Part shown: positions 12,637 to 26,200 of the stretch, piece by piece | Layout of the letters: each line of letters opens with the position of its first letter | Numbering within the stretch: position 1 is the first letter of the stretch | Origin: Pinus tabuliformis | Taxonomy: Eukaryota; Streptophyta; Pinopsida; Pinales; Pinaceae | Length of the DNA: 64,000 nt | Reading direction: 5' to 3' | NCBI GenBank assembly: GCA_031772625.1 | Contig: CM062820.1 | Span: forward strand, 91,476,421 to 91,540,420 | Translations under genes and position numbers: made by a program | Notes under the pieces: model-generated | The model's database searches: none | The model's input: only the letters and a program-made list of their open reading frames with translations | Told to the model about the DNA's origin: nothing

Positions 12637-14175
12637 CATCATCAACCTCCAGCCCTGGACTATTCACTTGGCCTTCTACATGATGTAGTTATATACATGT
12701 TTATGAGGCTGTCTTATTCTTGTATTCTCTATTACTTATTTTATCTTAGATTTAGTTTTGGCAATTTCTAGGATTTGCATTTGCATTCCCACATTGTACT
12801 CGTATTGGTTGTATCTTTCAGTACCATTGATTTATTTATGATCATTCGTTAGACATTGATAAACTTATCTTATCTTATCTTGTCATTTGTGGATGTTAAT
12901 AAAATTATCTTATCACATGTATCTTAATAGCTACTTTGATTATAAAATGTGTGCAAAATTAATTTTCATGAGGATGTGTAGTATTAAGAATAAATTCAAC
13001 ATTTATATATTCTATTATAGATCCTTGCTGTGATTTTTAATAGACACTCCCTCTTCTCACGTCTTGTAATCTTGAGATAGCAGAGTCATAAGTTATTGTG
13101 CTTCTTTTATTCAGGACATTATTAAATACTTGAAGCGATGGAGACAAATTTTGTTTAGTGACGTGTTTCTCATACACTTATTTCGTGACTCTTGTCCGCT
13201 TGAAATGATTTGTAGGTCTGTTGTACTGAATTCCTAGAGATTATTCTGTATTCTCCAGTGTCTGACTGGTTGATTTTTATTTGTTCATTCATTCATAATA
13301 GTATTATAAGCCGGTTGGTAGTTTTGTGCCATTCCTTGGCCACTTCCAACTATATGATCCTCGTGTTGCCTTCTTGTCCTGCTTTTTATTCACAAATTAT
13401 ATTTCGACATAACAACGTATTTGTAGTGAACTTTCATCCTGAATCCTGATAGATGAACTCTTTTCTTTCCCATTGCTTCTGTTGTTTTGCACTTGGAATT
13501 ACTGGTGTTGTCTCTAGTATGGATGATATCTATAGCCTTTAGTTTTAATACTGTCTTAAGACTTACTAAAATGCCGCCTAAAATATGTTTTGCAATAATT
13601 TTTAAAAAAATTGGAATTTCTAAGTATTTTATATAGTTGTAGAAAAATTCGTCAATATTTATGGCAAAAAAATGTATCCTTTAGAATTTGGGACAACCAT
13701 TTTTTTTAGGAAAATAAGGGAAATTGGTCATTTTTTGTTGTTGTTGAAAAAATGTGGAAATTTAGCCCTTAAATTCTACTGGGTAATAGGTATTGATGTT
13801 TGGCTGTTGTGACTACTTCCAGGAAATCCACCATGTGTTGCTATTTTTGTCCAAAGCATTGATTTCTACTAGCCCTGTTTCAAGATACAAATTAATGTTG
13901 TAACTTGTTTCTAAAACAGGAATTCAATTGTAGGACAACTCTGCTGAGGTGTTTATGATAATAGTTTGTTGACAAAGCCGGGATATAGAAAACTTCTTGT
14001 AGGAGCTACAATATTGGAGTTTGGATGTGATAGTGCGATAATTTGATTCTATGGGCCTTTGATTTAACTTTTCCATCTCCATAAATCTAACTTTTGAGGA
14101 TTTTGGAGAACTTTTCTAGTAATATTTATAGTCTGTTGTTCATTAACATGTTTTGTAAAACTGTCCATGGTGCAG
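12637..14175. other. Unassigned; probably primase intron before exon a
   Basis: No terminal repeats or recognisable coding domain. The stretch ends at the acceptor of exon a. I looked for the preceding primase segment (ending LTNR) and did not find it. Confidence 0.5.
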
Positions 14176-14224
14176 AAAATGGACTTCGACGATTGCTGAA
14201 AAAGAGAAAGACCGGTTGACACCT
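14176..14224 (+). CDS. PRIM2: PRIM2 exon a (49 bp)
   Basis: The exon follows the acceptor tgcag and ends before the donor GTATGT. The first base completes a split codon; the remaining 48 bases read KWTSTIAEKEKDRLTP, matching the primase segment that precedes the Fe-S domain. The preceding exon should end in a segment like LTNR; nothing of that kind was seen upstream in the window. Confidence 0.92.
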
Positions 14225-17200
14225 GTATGTAATGAATTCCGTGCTTTTGTCATTTTACATTTAATGTAGTCATTTGATTCCATCTTCTAAATAGCGATAT
14301 CTTAGCATGTCCAATTCTTACTGTAGGCTTCATCTTCTAATGCTTTTTTATTCAGATTGTTGAGACATTGGGTACGTGGTACTTGGGACCTGACTACTCA
14401 AAGGTGAGTTGGTGATTGGAGTTTAGATTTCAGAGGCTTTTACAATGCTGGAAAGTTGTATGTTCTAAAATGGGCATGTCATTCATTGAGTCATTTGCAT
14501 AATTTCTTAACAAGTTTTTCACTGCAGCCAAACGATAATACTGAGATTTCACTGAAGGACATAGACAACTTGGCAAACAGCTCCTTTCCTCTTTGTATGC
14601 GCCACTTGTTTTTCAAGGTGATCTTCTGTGCTATTGCAATAAAATATTCTGAAATACTTGATTGTCATTTGCTCAAGGCACTGAGTAGAGAGCTTCCTAT
14701 TGTTATGGTTTGCCTGAGGCTATTCTTTTTGCTGTATATGCAGCTCAAAGAGGACCACCACCTGAAGCATGGGGGAAGAATGCAGTTAGGACTCTTTCTG
14801 AAGGCATGTATCTCTCTCTGAAATGTTGCATAATATTTTGCCACAATTTAAGCAATTAAGATTGGTTTTCATCACTGATATGCTTTTGTCTTCCATGCAA
14901 TAGAGACTATACTGAAGTTATCATGCTGTGTCTGGAGTCCCCTTCTTTAGTTTGATACAAGTGAATTGAAATATTGGTCAATTTATTTTTATGTTATATG
15001 ACACACACTTCTGGAATAGTATGGGGCAGTGTTGCAAACATCACGAAAAAATTATGATAACCTTGCCACATCATGATTTTTCCGGGTGCCAATTTTATTG
15101 GCCCAAAAAAAATTGCTGATTTTTAAGTCTGAAAAAATCGGGATCAAATCATAAAAATTGCGAAAAAATTGCTAGTCTATCCAGAAAATTGCCTTAAGTC
15201 AAAATTTCTGGCTTTGTTTTTGTTGTTTTACTGACGTTTTTGGATTTTTTAAGATTTTTTTCATCTTCTGGATCCTTGCCAATTTTATCTCGATGCTGAT
15301 TTTAGCAACATTGGTATGGAGCACTTGGTTTATATTAAAAGTAATATTTCATTGTTTGAGTTGTAGATCACTATAAAGATGATGTTATAACCTTCTAATT
15401 CTAATTAAATAATTCCTCACCCTTAACCTTAAAATTACTTCTAACTCTTATTAAATAATTCCTTACCCTTAACCTTGTGCTTCAACAACTTAAAGGGTGA
15501 GTGATCGATAATGGTTTAGCGTTCCATATGATTTTCATTGAGCTAGGATGATGCTTTTATATTAATAATGTGGAGTCAAGAGAATTGAGTTCAACCAGTT
15601 GTTAAAGCACTAAAATTTGTTGAATCTGCTCTCCTCGAAAGCAAGGGAAAAATGAAATTTTAATCTTAACTTTTCTAGGGCTTTGCAGGTCACATCTCAT
15701 TAAATGAAAGCAAATCTTAATTCTGAAAGGGCTTTACATACGATGCCTAAAGGTTATCTTTATTTGTTTGCCCACTGTTTTGTTATGCAAGTATTATCCA
15801 TTGCATGAATGAATTATGGCATGAGTAACATTATTTTTTTTGTTTGTATCTAGAGGAATCGACAAATGGGCTGGTATCGCACTCACGTGACATAGGGTTG
15901 ATTCCAACTGCTACCACTATAACCTCTAGGTGCCTATGTATGCCCCTCCTGTAGGCAAATGTGAATCACGAGGATATGAACCTCGAACCTCTTTGCACAT
16001 AACATTTCATTTTCACGACCATCACCAATTGAGTTGCCCCCTGGGAGCTAACATGAGCAACATTATTAATTGCTTGAGAGATGATTGCTTTCTACAATGA
16101 TGCAAAGAGAATGAGGATGTTGCCTCCTATGTCTAGAGTTCTCTTGTAGCTCACCTTTTATCAAATGATGCCTACTTTGCTTACTCTGCCTTCTTATTTC
16201 ACCTTTGTAAAAGTTTATTTTCAAATTTCACCAACCATGGGTTTCCCATAGGAGAAAACACCAAGTTTCGCTCATGGTTTAGCTTCAATAGAGAAAGAAT
16301 TACAATGTTTCGCCACCAATAGAAACTAGTGTTTGCAAGGTAATAAGGTATCTTATCTTGCTTCTCTTAAAAGGATGCATCACACAACCAATAAAAGAAT
16401 TTCACACCACTCATAGAGAGAAGTGGCAAAAATATCCTTTGGATTTTCATAGATGGGTGACAAATTAGACATTAAATTTTTCATTTTGAGAATGTTGAGA
16501 GTTTTTTAGTGCTTTTACAACTCAAGAAAAGAGGAATCAAACCCTACAAAATGAGCCCTAGTTCTTGGGAAATGAGCCCGCAGTATCTATTTGTGAAAAT
16601 CACAGTGTGAATTATTTGGTATTTGTTGTAGCAAACTACAAATAAATTAACAATTAGGAAAATGATTTCCAGTTGTTGTGATAGATGAAATTTTCACATG
16701 GTATCAGAGCGTGAGTGATCAGTTGAGAAGCTCACAAGTGGAGGAGAGAATTTTGCTGCTAAGAGGGAGCAACAGGCTGAAATTCCTAGAGGCTGCGCAG
16801 TTCATTGACAGGCAGGCCGAATTGCCTGGGCAAAAAATTCGATTTTCAGTTGCAGGATTGGAAGAAAAATTCGATTTGCGTAGGATGGTGATTCCACCAG
16901 TCAGAGGGAGCAACAACAACTCAAATTTTCGCTGAGAAGTTTCCTTGGTTGGACACAGAGGGTTTTACAACAACAGAATTAACGTCGGGTGGAAGAGAAA
17001 AGCACACAAAGGGAAAAATTCTCTCAGGGAACTTCGAGTCTCAGAAGTTCAATTTTGCAGCAGTAGATATGAAGTAATTGAGTGCATATTTTCTCACTCT
17101 AGAAAGGAGTGCGTATAGCAGAACCGACATCCAAACGTAGGGAAAGAGGGAGTTTTCGACAGATTCAAAGATGGCCGCAGTAGGACTTAAGATCAGGATA

Positions 17201-20200
17201 GGTTGGAGGGTTCCTCTAACTATGTCATCTGGAAGGCTAGGATGTCCATCTTGCTAGATAAATATGGCCTGAAGCTCTACATAGACAACATTGTGGTAGT
17301 TCCCTAGGATGTAGATCAACTGAAGCAATACCAGAGGGAAATGGGGAAGGCGAAGCGGTTGATCCTTGATGGAGTTTGGGACCATATAGTCTCGCATATA
17401 TCTGGCAATGATAATGCTAAACAAATGTGGCATGCTCTCGCCCAACGATATCAGGGTACTTTCAAATAACGAAATACGTCTCTGGAAGAAAAGTTGAGAT
17501 GCATCAGGATGCAGACAGGGGAAGGCATAGATCCTTTCCTCACTAGGATTCAGGAGGTTCGGGATCAACTTGCAGTTGTTGGGGCAACACCTCAACGCTA
17601 GTGCGGTTGGCACTGTACAATGTCTTGGAGGATTGGCAAGTCTTCGTCCAAAGTATATTGGGCCGAGACAAGCTACTAGCATGGGACAAGATGTGGTCTG
17701 ACTTGTAGCAGGAGGAGTTGAGGCGAGTTCTTCTAAAGAGCTCCATCAATGGGAGCAGTAGTAGCGAATCGAAGGGTGTAAAGGAGGAGGAGAATGTGGC
17801 CCTCGCATCAAAGGGTCCCAATCAGGGGCAGGGGGAGCAGAAGAAGAAGAAGGACTTGTCAAAGGTCAAGTGCTTCAGGTGTGGTGAGTTCGGTCACTAT
17901 AGTACCTAGTGTCCTCTTAAGAAGAAGGACAAGTAGGAGAAGCATGATTAGCAGGCAACGTTTGTGGAAATAGACAAGCTTTCCTCTAGGATAGAGGAAG
18001 AGTTTACTATGTTCGCAGATATACATCCAGGAGTGAGGTGGGGTGATTTGGTGCTATATCCCCAGGGAGCTACAAAGATGGGCAGGGTCCTTGAGGATTC
18101 CACCTCATGGATCATTACCTGGCTACAGGGGCCCACAATATTCAGTAACAGGATGGATCAATGACAGTTGATGCAGTCAGTACCAGAGTGAGTTGCAGAC
18201 TAGTAGTAGTCAGATGCTAAGGAGCGTAGTGTAGAGTTAGCAGTAGCGCAAATTCTTCTGTGACAGTGCAGAGGCTAGTAGCAGTTAGGACTTAGGAGAC
18301 AAATGCATTGTATTGAACACAATTGATTCAGTATTTCAGATGCTTCTTTGTTGCAGTTGTTACAGTTGCAACAACAATAGATGAGAGAGAGTTGCAGTGC
18401 AGATGCATAGTTGACAGTAGTATGGCAGTGTCAGCAACAACATGAATGCAACATCAGAGTTGCGCAGTGGTTGGTGGGCTGCAGTGACCAAACATCAACA
18501 GCGTGACAAAGGATGATACAGAGACAGAGTGTTGTAGCAAGGCGTGCAACACTAGAACACAATACCCGCTAAGATGGAGTGTTAGTTTTTGTAGCATCGG
18601 ATGTGTTCAAGCCACTAAATTTGGTAGGGAGGCTAGAATGCATGAGATCTCCAAAACCAAGAAATCGCTTTTGGAAATTCCACCTAGAGATGACTTAATT
18701 AGATTATTAACCTATTTTTTAATGTTTCCTAAGTCTAAACTTAGGAAAACTAGTTAATTAATCAAAATTAATTAATTCAAGGTGAGAATAGTCTTGAAAC
18801 TCACACGGATCGACTTCAAGATGATCCCAGCCCTTGATTAAGTTTTAATATTGGCCATTGGTGCTCCAACAGAGGATTCTAAGAAGAAGTCGATGGGCAC
18901 TTGGAGAATACACCGGAGATACTTGGAGATTCGATTTTCCAGAGTGGTAACAGTCAGTTGCGAGAGAGTTTGAGCTTCAGTGAGGAAGCAAAGTCAGTGA
19001 GGGGCAATGACAGTGAGGTTGGAGGAAGTTTTCCAGATCCAGTGAGTACATTTGCATAGAGGCTGTGATTTCTCCAGGAAGCTGTGTAGAGCCTCAAGAA
19101 GGTAGCTTGATTTGCTAGGAAGGAAGACGTTTTCAGTTCTAGAGGCTGGGTAGGGGTTCTAGAGTGCTGGAGAGACATTTTCCCAGTCAACATCATGCAA
19201 GACGGCTAGACTAGTAGTCAGTTCGGGCAAGAGTTGCAGCAAGCAATATTAGGTTGACACAGAGCCTGGGTAGGCCCAGTTGGACGACTTGCTTTTCAGA
19301 AGCAATCTGGTGCCGAAATTGCCTAGAGAGGGTAATTTCCCTCTAGTTATAATTTCTAGTATTTTCTCTGCAGGATAGCCAAATTTTGACATCCAAATTA
19401 TTGTACTCAAAATTTCTCACTGCTGCATAATAATAAAACCCTCATCTGCTGCACCAGTTTTCCCAAGTTGGGTTTTTTTGGGGAAATTTGTCCAAAAATA
19501 ACAGTGTCATAATTTTTATGTGTGCGCTAGATTTTCTCAGATTCCAGTGCTGTTTTTCTTCTGTAGTGTTTATTTGTGAAAACCACATTGTGAATTATTT
19601 GGTATTTGTCATAGCAAATTGCAAATAAATAGTTAAATAAATTACCAATTAGGAAACTAATTTCTAGTTGCTGTGATAACTGAAATTTTCACAGGACCAA
19701 GATCATTAGCGCATCTAAGTGAACCAAACTTGAATCTTAAAGGCAATTTAGTACTTCAAACAAGGATCCCCTTCCAAAATTGGGACCTTGATCTTGCAAT
19801 AGTGTTTTCTCACTAGGTAGGGGTGGCTAAAGGTCAACCCTATTAGGTGCTTCCAACCCCCAAGGGGAAGTGACATTTCCCTAGTCCACCCTTCTTTTGG
19901 TAGTTGCTAGTGAATACTAAATAGTAATAATGGTAATAGAGGGGATAAGACTTCATGGCCAAAGGACCAACTGATGGTGTGTCCACATCCTGAGTGTATA
20001 AATGCGAGGAAGGAGCATTTGTGGATGCATAAGTTACCAATTTTGCCTTGGTTTTCTACCCCTCTTGTACGACTTTTACTTCTTGATTCTTTTTTTTTAT
20101 TACTGCATATAGCTCAAGGGTTAGAGCTTGCCTTGTCTGATGTAGCAGTTGTATTACCCCTTAAAGATGAGTTAGTTTATTGCTCATTGGTGTTGGGACC

Positions 20201-23200
20201 ATATTTTTAAAAACCAGTCAGCATGAATTGGAAACCAGTCAAACCAGTCGGTTCATTAGGCAACCGGGTCGATTCGGGCAAAAATTCGGTTTAAGGACGG
20301 ATTTCACCAAAAAATCACAAAAAATTGGTCAAACCAGTTGGTTTATGACGAAATTGTTCGGTTTATGGTTCCGTAATAAACTGGCCGGTTCATCGCCAAG
20401 GCTGCAACAGCCGGTGACGGATCAACACACTCTTTTGGGAAGCTTCTTAGGTGTTTTGGAGGGAAAGTAAAGGTTGTTTCTCTCAAAAAACACCCTCTCC
20501 AAGCCTTTAAAAGGAGCTCAACCCCCTCATTTTCCTCACACATCTCATTTGGAGTTTTTGTGAGTTTCATTGGGTGCTTGGAGAGTGTTGAATTTTTGTT
20601 GGAGTAGTGGAACAATAGAGAGTTTGAGCTAAGTAGTAGCCGCCATGCCTCCAAAAGCCAAGGATACTGCATAGACTCATTGTGATATGATTGATGGCAA
20701 AATGATCTGCAAATAATGCCAAAAATCTATTGAAGGAGGGGGTATTAATAGGTTCAAGCAACACTTGGCTGGGATTGGAGGCCATGTAAAGTCACGTGGA
20801 ACACCAAATGAAGTAAAAAGGCATATTAGGGCAAAATACCTTCAAGAGTTTGAGACTAAAGTCATTGAACCAACAGAGAAGTTTGTGACTCAAGCAGTTG
20901 CAAAGTTTGGGAGTTGAGACTCAACCAACTAAGTTTGATCATGATGAGAAGTTTCAACTTTCAAAGTTTAAGTGATAATGTTGATTACTAATATCATATA
21001 TGTATACTTGTAGTAGGCCAGTGGCCCCATAACTTGCAGGCTTTGTTTTTGGTCTCTAGAGGCCATTTAGAGCCTCATTGATTATATATTTTATTGTTGG
21101 TATGTATTGCACTTGGTGCCATTTTGATATTTTTACCTTTACATGGTATATGTATGAGCAAACTTTGCATATTTTGTGTCTATTGGTTTGGAATCATGGT
21201 TTTAAATTTCAAAAACAATTTTTTTTTTTTCATTAAAAATTAATTATTTCATGTGTTTTTTTAAAATCGGTTCATTGAGATCTAACTAGTCTTGGTTTGA
21301 CCGATTCCAGGTTGAAACCCGATTTATTAGGTGGACTGGTCCGGTCATTGATTCTTTCTTTTGATGTAGTGCTTAGGCGCTGGGTGATGGCCATATGAGG
21401 TAGGTAGAGCTGATGCTAGGATTTTCCCATGTGCTAATTCTCATGTCCCGACCATCTTTTACATTTTGATTTTTCTTTCTTTTGTTTTATTGTGGCCATG
21501 AGATGCTCTTTCCTTTTTCTGTTAGTTGCATCAACCTCCTAGGGCAAAGTTTCCAAGCCCTACTTAAGTTATGTGAGCATGTGAATGCCAAATCCCCAAA
21601 AACCAATGACAAGTTGTCCTTGAAGAATGGGGGTGAGTTATAGGGCTTGTAATGTAAGATGGAAGGTGTATTTATGATATATCGGAAAATGGAACTACGC
21701 CATCTCTATCATGGCTTTCCAGGTAGTGCCCCTCCTATATCCTAAAGGTCCTTAACGGAGGTCCCACTAGACTAGGATCAAAGATTAACTCCCCATGTGA
21801 GGTGAGAGAACAAGAATATGGTCAAGGTTTGTCAATCTTCCAGATCACACCATCATCCATACTAAATGCTTAAAACAAACAAGTATAAGCACCCGATTGC
21901 AAAATGATCAAAGTACCTTTGAACAATGTTTTAAAACTCCGACTTCGACTCCGACTCGGCCGAGGGTCGACTCCGACTTCGACTCCGACTCGTTATCGAC
22001 TCGGCCGACTCGATTTCAATGACTCGGTCGTTGTAAAAAATACATTAAATATTTATTTTTTATAAAAACACATAATTTTAAAGATTTTCATTCATGTTTC
22101 CAAACACACAACATTAGAATATAGATAGAAGACAACATATTATCAAAGTAGGCTCATGAATATATCCATTATATCAAAATGGCACCCAGTGCATTGTCCA
22201 ATACATACACGATGATGATATAGAGATCAAAACAAAAACAAATAACCAAGGAGGCTATAAATGGCCTCTACAACAAAACTCTGTGACCAGTACTACTAGC
22301 TACTGCTAGAGTTGCCAACATCATCTGGCTCAGTGTTACTTGGGAGCGGGAGCGAAAGTGGGGAGCAAGAGCGAAAACGGGAGCTGGAGCGACATTTTCA
22401 GAAGCTCCTGGTTTGGGAGCGAATCCTGGAGAAGTTCGACAACCAATGTCACTAACATCAAGGTACAAAGAGGGATTGGTGCTCTTGGTTAAATACGAGT
22501 TCCATACCCTAATACAGGACAAAATTCAATGGAAACATTGCAATCCTCCAATCCTGAAATCCTGAAAATCTGATAAGTTTGCTGAATTTTGAATGAAATC
22601 TAAAATTCTACTTTCTCCATATGAAATCCAATGAGGCCAGAACCACTCTCAAACATCCTGAGTCATTTCATGGTAATGTTAAAAATTTAAGTAAAAGGAT
22701 GAAAATGAAGATTAAGGAGAATGTCACTTTTACTTTAAGAATTTAACATTACCATGAAATTTGAGTAGCATATCAATACTAGGAGAGGTGAATGGACCCC
22801 AAATAGCACTTAACCAATTTAGAAAACACCTTGGAGTCCCCAACAATCAGCTAAATGTTAAAAAGTTAATTTTTTTTTAGAAAATCGTTGTTTTTTGGGG
22901 GGACTGGCTAGATTTAATGACTCGGTCGAGTAGATGTGGAAACGGCCGGGTTGACCGAGTCATGATTGACTCGGCCGAGTCATGCAACTGACTCGGCCTC
23001 CCGAACTGGTTTTTTTGCCGGGTCATAAAATTCTTCAATGACTCGGATCAACTCGGCCGTTTCGGATTCGATTTGGCCGAATTTTAAAACTATGCCTTTG
23101 AATAGTAGGCCACCTTTGTTAGTTTTTGTAGCATCGGTTGTATTCTAGACACGAAATTTGGTGGAGAGCTAGAATACATGTATTCTCCAAAACCTAGAAA

Positions 23201-26200
23201 TCGTTTATGGAAATTCCACCTAGAGACAACTTAATTAAAATAATTAATCTTTTTTTAATGGTGCCTAAGTCTAAACTTAGGAAAATTGATTAATTAAAGG
23301 GTATTAATTAAGTTATGGTGAGAATCTTCTAGAAGAAGACATGGATCGAGTTCTAGTTAATCTTAGCCATCGATTATGTTTTAATTTTGGCTATTGATGT
23401 CTCAACGAGAGCTTAGAAGAAGAAATTTGATGGGGGTTGGAGAACACACTTGAGACACCAACAATTCGAATTCATTGGCAGATCGAACTCTTGAGTAGCA
23501 GCGCTAAGTTGCCGGAGAGAGAGCTAGTGAGCTCGAAGCAGTGAGAGAGGGGCAGGGATAGTAAGGCCGAAGGGAGATTTTCCTGTTCCGGTGAGTGCAT
23601 TGCAGAGAGACAGTGAGTGCCATAGAGAGGTAGCGCAAAGCCACGAAGAGGTAGTGCAGTGCTTCAAAGGTAATTTCGTTTTTACTAGGGAGAAGTAGTG
23701 ATTCAGTGTCGAAGGGGCCGAAGTGAGAGTCTGGAGGGCTAAGAGGGTCTATCTTCCTAACAACAACTTATCAGATAGCGAGAGGGAAGTAGTTCCGAGT
23801 TGTGGGACACAGTATGCATAGGCTGATGCAGGGACTGCGCAGAAGCAGCAAAGAGCAGCTCGACTTGAGCCAAGGTCAGTGTTGGATCGCTAGCGAGAGT
23901 GATATTTTTCTCACTAGACTTATTGTCAGTCATTTCTTTGTATGGATTGCTCGATTTGAGCATCCATAGATTTGTACTCAGATTTACTACTGCATAATAT
24001 TAAAACCCTCAGCTATTGCACTAGGTTTCCCGAGTTGGGTTTTTTTGGGGATAGTGCAAAAATAATTGTGTTAGTATGTGTGTGCATCTATTATTCCAAC
24101 ATTGTTTTTCTTCTTCAATATTTTATTTTGTGAAGGTTGTAGTGTATTAGTTTCGATATTTACCGTAGAACACAATAAATAATTTGATCAATTTATTTAA
24201 AAAATAAAAGAAACTTAATCATTTGTTGCAGTAGGATTCCAGATTTCCGAATTTTCACATGGTATTAGAGCACACAGATCATAAGTCGAACAACTCAGTA
24301 GCAAAAGGGAAGAGGAATTTCGAATCTCTGTAGAGGTAGTAGTTCGAAACCCTTAGAGGCAGCGCAGTCCCTTGGGCCAGGAGGGTCAGTTTCTGAGGAA
24401 AATTTATTTCTTTGAGAGAGTCGACATAGAATAGATTTTCCAGATCAGAGGTTACCAGAGGTAGAGGGAGACACAATATTTTTCCTTGCAGAGCAAATCT
24501 TCAGTTGGGACGCAGTTATTTTGCAATAGTTTGCTCGTACAAAATAGCGTCAGGAGGATGGAAGAGCACACACTGAGGGAATACTTTCCTCATGGAACTT
24601 CTAGCCCAAAAGTTCGATTTTTCCTAGCAGAGCAGTGGTAACTATGAGCAAATTTGACCACTCCAGCAGGGAATGCGAAAAGCTAGTCAGCAATTGCGCA
24701 GAGGAGAAGAGGAGGAATTCGACATTTTTGCAAAGATGGCATCAACATGGCTAAGAGATCAGAATTGATTGGAGGGAGCTTCCAACTATGTGATCTGGAA
24801 GGCAAGAATTTCCTGTCTTCTAGATGAGTATGATCTCAAAGCTTACATCGATAGTGTGGTAGCTATACCCGCAGATGCAGATCCGCTAAAGGCCTACAAG
24901 AAGGAGATGGCGAAAGCAAAGAGGCTGATTCTCGATGGGGTTCGAGATCACGTGGTGTCTCACATCGCTGACAAAGATATTGCCTGACAGATGTGGGAGG
25001 CACTTGCTACGCTACATGAGGGATCTTTTGGGCAACGAAAGATGTATCTTGAGGAGACGCTGAGATGCACAAGGATGAAAAAGGGGAGTGCGTAGACCCC
25101 TTCCTCACTAGGCTTCAGGATATTCGAGATCAACTGTCTGCAGAAGGATCAACGCCTCAGCCTATAGAGTTGGTGTGGTTTGCTCTCAACAACGTTTTCA
25201 AAAAATGGCATGTCTTCGTCTAGAGTATTTTGGGCAGAGAAAAGTTGCCAGACTGGGATTGTATGTGGGCTGATCTGTAGCAGGAGGAGATGAGGCAAGA
25301 TTTGGTGAAGACCACCATCACTGGCAGCAGTAGTAGTAGTGGGACAAAGCAAGTAAAGGAAGAGGAGGATGTGGCCCTCGCATCAAAGGGGCAGCAGGAC
25401 TAGCGCAAGAGGAAGAAGGACATTTCCAAGGTGAAATGCTTCAGATGTGGTGAGCTTGGCCACTACAACACTCAATGTCCTCTCAGGAAGAAGGACAAGG
25501 AGGAGAAGTAGGATCAACAGGCTGCATCCATAGAGATTGATAGGCGGTCCTCCAGATTGGAGGAAGAGTTTGCCATGATTATCGAGATACCTTTAGGAGT
25601 GAGGTGGGGTTGGTTTTGTAGCCCCAGAGAGCTACAGGATGGGTAGGATTCTTGAGGAACTCCACCTCATGAATCAATACCTTGCTACGGGAGCCCAAAA
25701 CGTGCAACAACATGATGGATTAGTGGGAGTTGGTGTTGTCAGGTGCGAGACTGACAAATGCAGTAGCTAGTAGCAGGTCAGATACTGGGCAATGCAATGT
25801 AGAGTTGGCAATAGGGCAGATGGCACAAAGCAGAGTCAATAGTAACACACAGGCTTCAGTGACAACGCAAAGTCTAGCAACAGTCAGGACATAGGTGACA
25901 GATGCATCATACTGATCACATTTGATTCAGTATTTTGGATGCTTTTCCATTGGAGTTGTTGCAGTTGCAGCAACATCAGATGGAGAGGGAGTTGCAGTGC
26001 ATATGCAGTGTTCGCAGCAGTTCAACAGGGCCAACAACAACCCAGTTGCAACTCACATCAGAGTTGCGTAGTAGTGATGGGCAGAGCAGCCAAACATCAA
26101 CAGTGTGACAGGAGGTGGTGTAGAGGCAAGGTGTTGCATCAGTGGGTTGCAGCTCTAGAAGCATAGAACATTTTCCTCGCTAAGAGGGAGTGTTACTTTT

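Noticed and set aside
14456-14821. A single 121-codon gene
   Set aside because: It is two primase exons joined by a stop-free intron; the middle part does not match the family and has good splice sites at both edges.
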